Shown: positions 8,738 through 17,661 of the stretch, in pieces | Position numbering within the stretch: the stretch's first letter is position 1 | How the letters are laid out: every line of letters begins with the position of its first letter | DNA from: Betaproteobacteria bacterium | GTDB taxonomy: Bacteria; Pseudomonadota; Gammaproteobacteria; Burkholderiales; SG8-39 | Direction: 5' to 3' | Length of the DNA: 64,000 nucleotides | NCBI GenBank assembly: GCA_016713125.1 | Contig: JADJPT010000001.1 | Span: 372,001-436,000, forward strand | Notes under the pieces: generated by a model | Databases searched by the model: none | Told to the model about the DNA's origin: nothing | The model's input: the letters and a program-made list of their open reading frames with translations, nothing else | Made by a program: the position numbers and the translations under genes

Positions 8738-9871
8738 GTGAAGATACCCCTACTCGTTCCCGACCTGCCCGCCGCAGAAGACCTGCTGCCGTATCTGCGC
8801 CGCATCGACGCCTCGCGCTGGTACACCAACTTCGGTCCCCTGGTGCGCGAACTGGAGGCGGGAATCGCGGCACGCGCCTGCGCAGTCGGTCGGCCCGCAC
8901 AGCATGCCGTCAGCGTGAGCAATGCAAGCCTGGGCCTGGAGGTCGCCCTGCTTGCGCTGGGCCTGCCGCCGGGCAGCCGCGTACTGATGCCGGCCCTGAC
9001 TTTCGTGGCCACGGCGACCGCCGCCCTGCGCGCAGGTCACGTGCCGGTGTTCTGCGACGTGGATCCCGAGACCTGGCTGCTGACGCCGGAGATTGCCGCG
9101 CGCGCGATTGCGCAGGAGCGCGTCGACTCCGTGATGCCGGTGTCCACCTACGGCTGCCCTTGCGATGCGCCCGCCTGGGACGCCTTCGCACGGGCGAGCG
9201 GCCTGCCGGTGGTGATAGACGCCGCGGGTGCCTACGGCAACCAGGCTTGCGGCGCACGCACCGTCACGGTATTCAGCCTGCACGCCACCAAGTCGCTGGC
9301 CGCCGCCGAGGGCGGGATGGTCCTGTCCGCCGACGCCGAGTACGCCGCACGCGTGCGCCATCTCAGCAACTTCGGCATCGATCTGTCCGCGGTGGACGCG
9401 CAAACGGCCGGTTCCACCGGGCTGGTCAGCCGGGAAGGGACCAATGCCAAGCTCTCCGAATACCACGCGGCGATCGGCCTGGCGGCCCTCGCGCGCTGGG
9501 ACGCGTCCTCGCAGCGTCGCATTGCCCTGCATCGCGACTACCTGGCCGGACTGGGGCGGCGTTGCCCGCAGGCGCGCACCCAGCAGCGCGATGCGGCAGG
9601 GGTGTACTCCATTTTTCCGGTGCGGCTGCCCGACTCGCACAAGGCCGCGGACGCATTCCGCGTGCTCGGCCAGCAGGGCATAGGCACGCGTCGCTGGTAT
9701 TGTCCGCCGCTGAATCAGCATCCGGCCTTCGCCTCGTTGCCGGTGGCCGGCGGACTCGATGTCTGCGCCACGCTGGGCGAGCAACTGATCGCGCTGCCGT
9801 TCCATGCCCTGCTTTCGGCTGATGACATGCATGCCGTGATCGACGCACTGGCCGGCTTTCTCGACGCCTGA
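8738..9871 (+). CDS. DegT/DnrJ/EryC1/StrS-family PLP aminotransferase
   Basis: Fold-type I PLP enzyme of 377 residues in the nucleotide-sugar aminotransferase family. The N-terminal RYTNFGPLVRELE-like motif (here SRWYTNFGPLV), the cofactor pocket segment ALTFVATATAA, the aspartate in VVIDAAGAYG, and the Schiff-base lysine in SLHATKSLAAAEGG (Lys185) are visible. Members usually transaminate a keto-sugar nucleotide to an amino sugar for surface glycans. The next two genes (GT41 glycosyltransferase, PglD-like acyltransferase) fit such a role. The GTG start has only a weak ribosome-binding site. The exact sugar cannot be told. Confidence 0.82.
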   Translation: MKIPLLVPDLPAAEDLLPYLRRIDASRWYTNFGPLVRELEAGIAARACAVGRPAQHAVSVSNASLGLEVALLALGLPPGSRVLMPALTFVATATAALRAGHVPVFCDVDPETWLLTPEIAARAIAQERVDSVMPVSTYGCPCDAPAWDAFARASGLPVVIDAAGAYGNQACGARTVTVFSLHATKSLAAAEGGMVLSADAEYAARVRHLSNFGIDLSAVDAQTAGSTGLVSREGTNAKLSEYHAAIGLAALARWDASSQRRIALHRDYLAGLGRRCPQARTQQRDAAGVYSIFPVRLPDSHKAADAFRVLGQQGIGTRRWYCPPLNQHPAFASLPVAGGLDVCATLGEQLIALPFHALLSADDMHAVIDALAGFLDA

Positions 9872-9909
9872 GGGTGGCGCTCTTGAAGGCCGGGTGCGGC
9901 CGCCTGCGC

Positions 9910-9915
9910 TAGACT
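9910..9915 (+). promoter_or_regulatory. Possible -10 element directly before the GT41 gene
   Basis: TAGACT lies 7 bases before the GTG at 9923, with no evident Shine-Dalgarno between. If used, transcription would start at about the start codon, giving a leaderless mRNA. The same layout recurs before four other genes in this window. Confidence 0.3.
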
Positions 9916-9922
9916 CTGCGTC

Positions 9923-11851
9923 GTGACCGAAGCCCAGCAGAAAATCGTCGCCCCCACCGTGACCGTCGAGAACGTGCATCTCGAGGCCTTCGAGACGCTG
10001 GTGTACTCGCGTCGGCACGAGGAGGCGGGTCGCGAACTGCTGCGCATACTCAAGCGCCTGAAGGTCGGCGGCGAGTTCGCGGGCCATCCCACCCACGAAG
10101 GCGCGCGTCTGCGGCTGTACACGCGGCTGGCTTCCGCGATCACCGCGCTGTTGGCGGATCCGCAGTTCCAGCTCTCGCAGGAGGGGTTCGACCTGCTGGC
10201 GGTCGAGCACGCCACGTTCAGCGCGGTTTTCCAGGCCAGCGCATTCGGCAACGCCGACCACCTGTTGCGCCAGTTCGGCGTGCCCGACGAGGGGGATCCG
10301 AACAAGCTGCATTTCAGCAGCCCGCAGACCATCGTCAAACTGCTGTTGGCCTACTCGCTGGATTCGGAGCTGGAGCTCGATTTCGAGAACATATTCCGCG
10401 CCGCGCCGCGCCTGGCCCTGCCGGCGTTCCTCGGCATGCTCGCCAACATCGTCGTGCTCTCGCCGGAGGCGCACAGACGCCGCGAGAAGCTGCTCACGCT
10501 GGGCCCGCTGTTCGAGCAGGTCGAGCTGGGCGAGCACATGCTCGCCGCGGTGTCGGATGCCTACATGTACTGCAGCTACGCCACCGCCGAGAGCAAGCAC
10601 GAGATCAAGCGTTCGTTCAACAAGATGATGCGGCGATTGATCGAGAAGCAGATCGAGATCCCGGCCATGCCCGCCGAGCGCAGGATCAGCGAGAGGCCCA
10701 CCATCCTGGTCCCCATCGAGTGGTTCACCTCCCTGCACGCGATGTATCGCTGCTACGCGCCTTCGATACGCCAGCTGCGCGAGAAGTTCAGGCTGGTGAT
10801 GATAGGCCGCTCCTCGGAGATGGATGCGATCTCCAAGCAGTTGTTCGACGAAGTCATCGAAATCGATGCCGGCAACGTCTCGCTGGCCGATATCGTCGGC
10901 CATATTCGCAGGGTCGCGCCGGACATCATCTACTACCCGAGCCTGGGCATGGCCACCTGGTGGGTGGCGCTGTCCACGGTGCGGCTCGCGCCGATACAGG
11001 TCATGACGCTGGGGCACCCGGCAACATCGAACTCGCCGGAGATCGATTACGTGCTCGTCACAGAGACGATGCCCGTGGATCCGGGCTGTTTCAGTGAAAC
11101 GGTGTTTCTGATCTCCGGTGACCTGGCGATGGTCAATCGCGACGATGCGGTCTTTCCGGAACCGGAGCTCCGGCCATCGCCCGCCTTGCTGCGTATCGCC
11201 GTTCCGTCGATGGCGTGCAAGCTCAACGCATCATTCATGGCTTCTTGCCGCGCGATCGCGGCCAGGTCGGAGCGTGCCCTGGAGTTCCACTTCTTCCCGA
11301 ATATGGTGGGCATGACCTGGTTTCAGATCCGCCGCGAAATCGCCAAGTGGTTGCCCAACAGCGTCGTGCATCCGCGCAGCGACTACAACAGCTACCTGCA
11401 GAATCTGCGCAATTGCGACATTCATCTCTCGACGTTCCCGTTCGGCGGAACGAACAGCAACGTGGATTCGATGCGTCTCGGACTGCCGATGGTGACGCTG
11501 GAAGGACTCGAGGTCCATAGCCAGACCGATTCAGGCATGATGCGCTCGGTCGGCGTTCCCGATTGGCTCATCACCTATCACCCGAGCGAGTTCGAGCGGG
11601 CGGCCCTGCGTTTGATCGGCAGTGATGCCGAGCGTGTCGCCATCGCTGAGCGCCTGCTGGAGACGGACATCGAAGGCGTGTTCAAGGACCGCCCGGACAG
11701 CCAGTACAGCCGGGATTTCGCTGCCGCGGTATGGAACCTCTATGCCCGGCACGAGGAAATACAGCGCAGCGCGGTGCGCTACTGGACGGTCGCGGACAGG
11801 TTGGCGGCGGGGCGGCCGGAAGCAACGCCTGCAGCGCTCCTCACACCATGA
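9923..11851 (+). CDS. HMW1C/NGT-like cytoplasmic glycosyltransferase (GT41 family)
   Basis: 642-residue protein whose whole length resembles HMW1C and the Actinobacillus N-glycosyltransferase NGT. An N-terminal all-helical domain occupies about residues 1-245, including DAYMYCSYATAESKHEIKR. A GT-B catalytic half follows, with YYPSLGMA, LAPIQVMTLGHPATSNS (GHPAT at 364-368), Lys433 in CKLNAS, FPFGGTNSNVD (505-515) and GLEVHSQTD. Residues corresponding to the nucleotide-sugar-binding His, Lys, Asn and Asp of NGT (here His272, Lys433, Asn511, Asp515) are kept. Family members transfer hexose from UDP-sugars to Asn in N-X-S/T sites of adhesins. No adhesin gene is adjacent, so the acceptor is unknown. 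Confidence 0.83.
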   Translation: MTEAQQKIVAPTVTVENVHLEAFETLVYSRRHEEAGRELLRILKRLKVGGEFAGHPTHEGARLRLYTRLASAITALLADPQFQLSQEGFDLLAVEHATFSAVFQASAFGNADHLLRQFGVPDEGDPNKLHFSSPQTIVKLLLAYSLDSELELDFENIFRAAPRLALPAFLGMLANIVVLSPEAHRRREKLLTLGPLFEQVELGEHMLAAVSDAYMYCSYATAESKHEIKRSFNKMMRRLIEKQIEIPAMPAERRISERPTILVPIEWFTSLHAMYRCYAPSIRQLREKFRLVMIGRSSEMDAISKQLFDEVIEIDAGNVSLADIVGHIRRVAPDIIYYPSLGMATWWVALSTVRLAPIQVMTLGHPATSNSPEIDYVLVTETMPVDPGCFSETVFLISGDLAMVNRDDAVFPEPELRPSPALLRIAVPSMACKLNASFMASCRAIAARSERALEFHFFPNMVGMTWFQIRREIAKWLPNSVVHPRSDYNSYLQNLRNCDIHLSTFPFGGTNSNVDSMRLGLPMVTLEGLEVHSQTDSGMMRSVGVPDWLITYHPSEFERAALRLIGSDAERVAIAERLLETDIEGVFKDRPDSQYSRDFAAAVWNLYARHEEIQRSAVRYWTVADRLAAGRPEATPAALLTP

Positions 11852-11870
11852 ACACCGGGGCGGGCGGGGG

Positions 11871-12508
11871 ATGCTGATAGGGCTGTACGGATCCGGCGGG
11901 TTCGGGCGCGAAGTGATGCCGATTCTTGACAGGCAGGCGCCCGGTCGTGAACTGGTGTTCATCGACGACCTGAACCCGGCGGCGACCGTCAACGGCTTTC
12001 GCGTCATGCGCTACGCCGAATTCCTGGCTCACCCTGCGCACGAGAAGTTCTTCAATGTGGCCATCGCCACTTCGACCGAGCGCCGACGGCTCGCCGAGAA
12101 ATGCGTCGCCGATGGCATCCGACCGCTGCAAGTGCGTGCCGGTGAGAGCATCTGTTACGAACCCAACAGCATCGCCGAAGGGGCGATCTTTTGCGCGCAT
12201 ACCACGGTGACGGCCAACGCGACCATCGGGCGATACTTTCACGCGAATATCTATTCTTACGTTGCACACGACTGCGTGATTGGCGATTTCGTCACCTTGC
12301 CCCCGCGGTTAGATGCAACGGCTGGGTGATCGTCGAGGACGAGCCTGCGGGGAACAGGCGCCGTGATACGCAACGGCAGCGCAGAAGCGCCCATCATCAT
12401 TGGAAAGGGGCGGTTGTCGGCATGGGGGCTGTGGTCACCAAGAGCGTTCCGGCCGGTGCCACGGTGGTGGGCAATCCGGCGCGACCCTTGCCGGTTCGCG
12501 GGAGTTGA
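11871..12508 (+). CDS. PglD/NeuD-like sugar O- or N-acyltransferase (frameshifted)
   Basis: Begins with a Rossmann-like domain (LIGLYGSGGFGREV) and continues into a left-handed beta-helix acyltransferase (IAEGAIFCAHTTV, IGRYFHANIYSYVAHDCVIGDFVTL). After about 12300 the reading moves to frame 2 (RCNGWVIVEDE), then frame 0 (VIRNGSAEAPIIIGKG), then frame 2 again (GAVVGMGAVVTKSVPAGATVVGNPARPL). All pieces align in order with the family, so about three indels fall within 110 bases, one of them beside the run AAAGGGG. I judge these consensus errors rather than decay. Role: acylation of an amino-sugar nucleotide, matching the upstream aminotransferase. Confidence 0.72.
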
Positions 12509-12509
12509 C

Positions 12510-13494
12510 ATGCATCTGCGCGCGGTTTTCTTCATCTTTCTGGCGGCGGCGTCTTCTTTAGGGCAGGCCGCCCTGCCTGCTTTCGCCGTTCGCGACGGGC
12601 TGCCCACGCTGGCCCCCATTCTCGCCCCGGTCACGCCGGCGGTGGTCAACATCGCGGTGGTCACGCGTTCGCCCGAAGAGAACAACCCGCTGGCGCGCGA
12701 CCCGTTCTTCCGCCGCTTCTTCGGCCTGCGCGCTCCGGAGCCGCAGGTCTCGGCCGGTTCGGGCGTGATCGTCGACGCGAAGAACGGATACGTCCTGACC
12801 AACCACCATGTGGTCAAGGACGCGACGGCGGTGTTCGTGGTGCTCAAGGACAACCGGCGCTTCCAGGCCAGACTGATCGGCAGCGATGCGGGTACCGACA
12901 TCGCGCTGCTCGCCATCCCTCCGGAGGATCTGGTCGAGGCGCGCTTCGGCGACTCCGACAACCTGCAGGTGGGCGATTTCGTGCTGGCGATCGGCAATCC
13001 CTTCGGCATCGGGCAGACGGTGACCTCGGGCATCGTCTCGGCGCTCGGGCGCACCGGTCTGCTGCCCGAAGGCTTCGAGGATTTCATCCAGACCGACGCC
13101 TCCATCAACCCGGGCAACTCGGGCGGTGCGCTGATCAACCTGAAAGGCGAGCTGGTCGGCATCAATACCGCCATCATCGGTCCGGCGGGGCGGCAACGTC
13201 GGGATAGGTTTCGCCGTGCCCTCGTCGATCGCCCGCGCGGTCATGGCGCAACTGATCCGCTACGGCGAGGTCGCTGGCCAATGCGGAGCGCGCTGCCGGT
13301 GCCGTCAAGGAGCCGGTGATCTATGTCGCGCGGGTCGAACCGGGCAGCAATGCGTTCAGGCTGGGCCTGCGCGGCGGCGACGTGATCATCGGCGTGAACC
13401 GCCGGCGCGTGGGCACGGTGGCCGAACTAGCCGCCGCGCTGCGCGGCACGGAGCGGGCGGCGCTCAACCTGCTGCGCGGCGACGTGCTGCCTGA
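12510..13494 (+). CDS. HtrA/DegQ-type periplasmic serine protease (frameshifted, one PDZ domain)
   Basis: Signal peptide ending near GQAA, then a trypsin-like domain with the triad His100 (TNHHVV), Asp130 (GTDIALL) and Ser204 (NPGNSGGAL). Near 13190 an extra G in GCGGGGCGG breaks the frame; the next frame continues with VGIGFAVPSSIARAVMAQLIRYGEV. A second change near 13275 leads into VIYVARVEPGSNAFRLGLRGGDVIIGVNRR, a PDZ domain of PDZ2 type. The PDZ1 region expected after YGEV is missing. The 3' end is uncertain: the PDZ frame runs on to 13642 over the end of spoT. It converges with spoT. Confidence 0.75.
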
Positions 13495-13527
13495 CCACAC
13501 CGGTGCGCTGACGCCCGGTCGTGCGGG

Positions 13528-15655
13528 CTACTCGCGCACGCGCGCGAGCTTCATGACCTCGGGCACCCTGCGCAGGGCGCGCATCACGCGTGCCAGGTGC
13601 GCCCGATTGCCCACCTCCAGCACGAACAGCATGGTCGTGTAGAGCGAACGATCCTCGTCCATCGTGATCGAGTCGATGTTCGAGCCCGCGTCGGCGATCT
13701 CGGAGGCGACCTTGGCAAGCACGCCGCGCTGGTTGGTCACCGTGGCCTTGATCGAGGCCTGGAACAGCTTGCCGGTGTGCGGATCCCACTCAACGTCGAT
13801 CCACTGGTCGGGTTCGTTCCTGCGCGAGCGCTCGATCTGGCGGCAGTCGGTGGCGTGCACGACCAGGCCCTGGCCCTTCTTGATCGAGCCGACGATGGCA
13901 TCGCCGGGGATCGGCCGGCAGCACGAGGCCAGCTGCACCGCCATGCCCTCGGTGCCGCGGATCACCACGCCGCCGGGTACCTTTGCCGGAGGCGCGCGCA
14001 TCCTCCTTGGCCGACTCGGTCACGCGCAGCAGGCGCCGCGCGACCACTGCCGGCAGGCGCTTGCCCAGGCCGATGTCGGCCAGCACCTCGTTCCTGGAGC
14101 GCGCGCCGCTGTCGCGCACCACGCGCTCCCAGCTCGGTTCGTCGAGCGAGGACAGCGAGACGCCCAGCGCGGCGAGCGCCTGGTCGAGCAGGCGCTCGCC
14201 GAGCATGGCCGACTCCTCATACTGCATGGTCTTAAGGAAGTGGCGGATGTTCGAGCGTGCCTTGCCGGTGCGCACGTACTGCAGCCAGGCCGGATTGGGC
14301 TTTGCGTGGCTGGCAGTGATGATCTCGACGCGGTCACCGTTGCGCAGCTCGGAGCGCAGCGGCACAAGCTCGGCGTTGACCTTGGCGGCGACGCAGCGGT
14401 TGCCGATGTCGGTGTGCACCGTGTAGGCGAAATCGACGGCGGTCGCGCCGCGCGGCAGCGAGAGGATGCGTCCCTTGGGCGTGAACACGTAGACCTCGTC
14501 GGGGAACAGGTCGACCTTGATGTGTTCGAGGAACTCGGCCGAATCGCCCGACTGGTTCTGGATCTCGAGCAGCGACTGCAGCCACTTGTGCGTCTGCTTC
14601 TGCAGGTCGGACAGCGTGGCGGTGTCGTCCTTGTACATCCAGTGCGAGGCCACCCCGCTCTCGGCCAGGTGGTGCATGTGCTCGGTGCGGATCTGGATTT
14701 CCATCGGCGTGCCGAACGGGCCGATCAGCGTGGTGTGCAGGGACTGGTAGCCGTTGGCCTTGGGGATGGCGATGTAATCCTTGAACTTGCCCGGCACCGG
14801 CTTGTACAGGCCGTGCAGCGCGCCCAGCGCCAGGTAGCAGCCGGACACCTCGCGCACGATGACGCGAAAACCGTAGATGTCGTGCACCTCGGAAAACGAC
14901 AGGTGCTTCTCGGTCATCTTCTTGTAGGTGCTGTACACGTGCTTCTCGCGGCCCGTGACGCCGGCCTCGACGCCGGCTTCGGCCAGTCTGGCCTTGAGCG
15001 CCTCGAGCGCCTTGCCGATCACCTCGCGACGGTTGCCGCGCGCGGCCTTGGTGGCCTTGGACAGCACGCGGTAGCGCAGCGGATAGACGTGCTGGAAGGA
15101 CAGCTCCTGCAGTTCCTGGTACAGCGCATTCAGGCCGAGTCGGTTGGCGATCGGCGCATAGATCTCCATGGTTTCGCGCGCCACCCGGCGGCGCTTGGCG
15201 GGCGACACCGCGCCCAGGGTGCGCATGTTGTGCAGCCGGTCGGCGAGCTTGATCAGGATCACGCGCACGTCGCGCGCCATCGCCAGCAGCATCTTGCGGA
15301 AATTCTCGGCCTGCGCGTCCTCGGCAGACTGGAACTCGATCTTGTCCAGCTTGGACAGGCCGTCGACCAGTTCGGCGACCGGTTTGCCGAAGGTGTCGGA
15401 GATCTCGTCCTTGGTGACGGAGGTGTCCTCCATCACGTCGTGCAGCAGGGCGGCGGTGAGCGCCTGGCTGTCCAGGCGCCAGCCAGCCAGGATCTCGGTG
15501 ACCGCCAGCGGGTGCGAGATGTAGGGTTCGCCGGACTGCCGGGTCTGGCCGGCGTGCGCGGCTTCGGAGAACCGGTAGGCCTCGCCGAGCTTGGCGAGAT
15601 CGGCTGCCTTCAGGTAGGCGAACAGACTCTCGTTGAGCGCGGAGACGGCTGCCAT
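13528..15655 (-). CDS. spoT: Bifunctional (p)ppGpp synthetase/hydrolase SpoT/Rel (frameshifted)
   Basis: Controls the stringent-response alarmone. The N-terminal HD hydrolase domain keeps its motif (LHDVMEDT, His72/Asp73), so hydrolysis is expected. The synthetase domain (YSTYKKM, DIYGFRVIV, KDYIAIPKANGYQSLHTT) follows, then TGS (residues reading VYVFTPKGRILSLPRGATAVDFAY), a helical region and a C-terminal ACT domain. One frameshift near 13985-14000 separates the ACT part (PAKVPGGVVIRG onward) from the rest. The full protein would be about 709 residues, normal for the family. It lies downstream of rpoZ on the same strand, the usual gmk-rpoZ-spoT order. Confidence 0.93.
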
Positions 15656-15749
15656 GGTTGCGAGCCTGGGCCTGTGTGGGAGGGGTGCTGCGGCGGCCGG
15701 GTCCCCCTGCGCTCCTTGCCCGGCCTCGCGCGTGAAGTGCTTGCCTGCG

Positions 15750-16004
15750 TCAGGCCAGCGGCGTGGGCGCCGGCGCCATTGCGGCAGGCGCCGCAGCCGG
15801 GACGGGATTGCGCCTGAGGACCTCGACGCCGACCTTGCCGCTGGCGATCTCGCGCAGCGCGATCACCGTGGGCTTGTCCTTGTTGGGCTCGACCAGCGGC
15901 GAGCCGCCGGTGCCGATCTGGCGCGCGCGGTAGGTGGCCGCCAGCGTCAGCTGGAAGCGGTTGGGAATGCGTTTGAGGCAATCGTCGACGGTGATGCGAG
16001 CCAT
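15750..16004 (-). CDS. rpoZ: DNA-directed RNA polymerase omega subunit
   Basis: 84-residue omega subunit that helps assemble RNA polymerase and binds ppGpp with beta-prime. The conserved start MARITVDDCLKRIPNRFQL, the RARQI segment and KPTVIALREIASGKV are present, followed by an Ala/Pro-rich tail. It lies 2 bases after gmk and 94 bases before spoT, the standard stringent-response cluster. Confidence 0.96.
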   Translation of the reverse strand: MARITVDDCLKRIPNRFQLTLAATYRARQIGTGGSPLVEPNKDKPTVIALREIASGKVGVEVLRRNPVPAAAPAAMAPAPTPLA

Positions 16005-16006
16005 GG

Positions 16007-16615
16007 TCAGTTCCCGAGAGTGAAGAGTTCCGGATGCCGCGCGAGTTGCCGGGCTGTGCCCAGCCGCGCGGCGCGGATGATTGCGAGGAGGTCGCGCTGC
16101 GCCTCTTCGAAGTCCTTGTTAATTATAGCATAATCGAACTCGGGCGCGTGGCTGATCTCGTCGCGCGCGGCGGCCATGCGGCGGCGTATCGTTTCGTCCG
16201 AATCCTGGCCGCGCGTGCGCATGCGGCGTTCCAGTTCGGCGATCGAGGGCGGCAGGATGAACACGCCCACCGCGGCCGGATACAGGGTGCGCACCTGCTG
16301 TGCGCCCTGCCAGTCGATCTCCAGCAGCAGGTCGTGCTCGCGACCCAGTTCCTCGTCGATCGCCTTCTGCGAGGTGCCGTAGCGAAAACCGTGCACCAGC
16401 GCGGATTCCAGGAACTCGGCGCGCTCGAGCATGGCGACGAAGGTGGCGTCGTCGACGAAGTTGTACTCGCGCCCGTTCTGCTCGCCCGGACGCGGCGCCC
16501 GCGTGGTGTAGGAGATCGACAGGCGCAGCAGGGGGTCGGCCCGCAGGGCCGAGGCGATCAGCGAGGATTTGCCCGCGCCCGAGGGCGCCGTGACGATGAT
16601 CAGGTTGCCGCTCAT
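16007..16615 (-). CDS. gmk: Guanylate kinase
   Basis: Phosphorylates GMP to GDP with ATP. The P-loop APSGAGKSSL is near residue 10, the GMP-binding segment SYTTRAPRPGEQNGREYNFV follows near 35-54, and DWQGAQQVR near 100. At 202 residues it is normal for the family. It lies between yicC and rpoZ on the minus strand in a tight run. Confidence 0.97.
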   Translation of the reverse strand: MSGNLIIVTAPSGAGKSSLIASALRADPLLRLSISYTTRAPRPGEQNGREYNFVDDATFVAMLERAEFLESALVHGFRYGTSQKAIDEELGREHDLLLEIDWQGAQQVRTLYPAAVGVFILPPSIAELERRMRTRGQDSDETIRRRMAAARDEISHAPEFDYAIINKDFEEAQRDLLAIIRAARLGTARQLARHPELFTLGN

Positions 16616-16631
16616 CGTTGCCTCCGCCTCA

Positions 16632-17498
16632 TCACTCTATGTTCTGGACCTGTTCGCGCATCTGCTCGATCAGCAGCTTCAGCTCGAGCGCGCAGTCGGA
16701 TATCGCCTGCGAGGCGGCCTTGGAAGCCAGGGTGTTGGCCTCGCGGTTGAGCTCCTGCATCAGGAAGTCGAGTCGCTTGCCGGCGGCGCCGCCCTTGGCC
16801 AGCACACGCTCGACCTCGTCGAGGTGGGTCTTGAGCCGCTGCAATTCCTCATCGACGTCGATCTTCATGCCGAATACCGCGATCTCCTGGCGCAGGCGCT
16901 CGTCGTCGGCCGAGCCCAAGGCGTCGCGCAGGCGCTGCGCGAGCTTCTCCTGGTAGGCAGCCATGGCTTCGGGGACCTTCGGCCCCACCTCGGCGACGCG
17001 CTCGCGCATGCTCGCGACGCGCTCGCGGATCACGCCGGCGAGCTTGGCGCCCTCGCGGGCGCGCGCGGCGCCGAGTTCCTCGAGCGCGCGCCCCGCCAGG
17101 CCGGTGGCGGCGCTGCGCAGTTCGTCTTCGGAGACGCGACCCTCGGCCAGCACCCCGGGCCAGCGCAGCACGTCGGCGGTGCGCAGCGGCGTGGCGTCCG
17201 GAAAGGCCTCGCGCACCTGGGCGGCGAGCAGGCGCAGGTCGGCGAGCGCCTGTGCGTTGAGCGCCTGGGCGCGCGGCCCGGCGGCCGCCGTCGAGAAGGA
17301 CAGGCGGCAATCGACCTTGCCGCGCGACAGCCGGGCCGAGATCGCCTCGCGCAGCACGGGCTCGAGCGTGCGCAGCTCGTCGGGCACGCGGAACTGTATG
17401 TCGAGGTAGCGCGAGTTGACCGTGCGCAACTCGATGCCGAGCGCGCCGCCGGTGAGCTCCGCGGCGACGACGGCGTATCCGGTCATGCTATTGATCAT
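16632..17498 (-). CDS. yicC: YicC/YloC-family endoribonuclease
   Basis: 288-residue protein with the family start SMTGYAVV and the C-terminal DUF1732 signature (FLMQELNREANTLASKA). YicC-type proteins form hexamers and act as endoribonucleases in E. coli; their physiological role is stationary-phase RNA turnover. It is the first gene of the minus-strand yicC-gmk-rpoZ-spoT run, divergent from the kinase gene across 163 bases (17499-17661). That gap shows no clear promoter motif to me. Confidence 0.94.
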   Translation of the reverse strand: MINSMTGYAVVAAELTGGALGIELRTVNSRYLDIQFRVPDELRTLEPVLREAISARLSRGKVDCRLSFSTAAAGPRAQALNAQALADLRLLAAQVREAFPDATPLRTADVLRWPGVLAEGRVSEDELRSAATGLAGRALEELGAARAREGAKLAGVIRERVASMRERVAEVGPKVPEAMAAYQEKLAQRLRDALGSADDERLRQEIAVFGMKIDVDEELQRLKTHLDEVERVLAKGGAAGKRLDFLMQELNREANTLASKAASQAISDCALELKLLIEQMREQVQNIE

Positions 17499-17661
17499 CG
17501 CGGTAGCGTCGAAGCGTCAAGGTGGTCATTGCGGCCAATGTGGACTGCAAGGTCTGAAGAGGGAAACGGCGCCTCCGGCGCGTGCGGCCGGAAATGCGGG
17601 GGTGTCAGGCGCGTATCATAGCAGTCTGCCGGCCGCACTCTCGTCGCCCACTCCACTCTCG

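Noticed and set aside
8325..8900. 191-codon minus-strand frame overlapping tRNA-Lys
   Set aside because: It runs through a clear tRNA, its terminator and the start of the aminotransferase gene.
8750..11017. 755-codon open frame on the minus strand opposite the aminotransferase and GT41 genes
   Set aside because: It is antisense to two recognisable proteins and has no family motif or ribosome-binding site.
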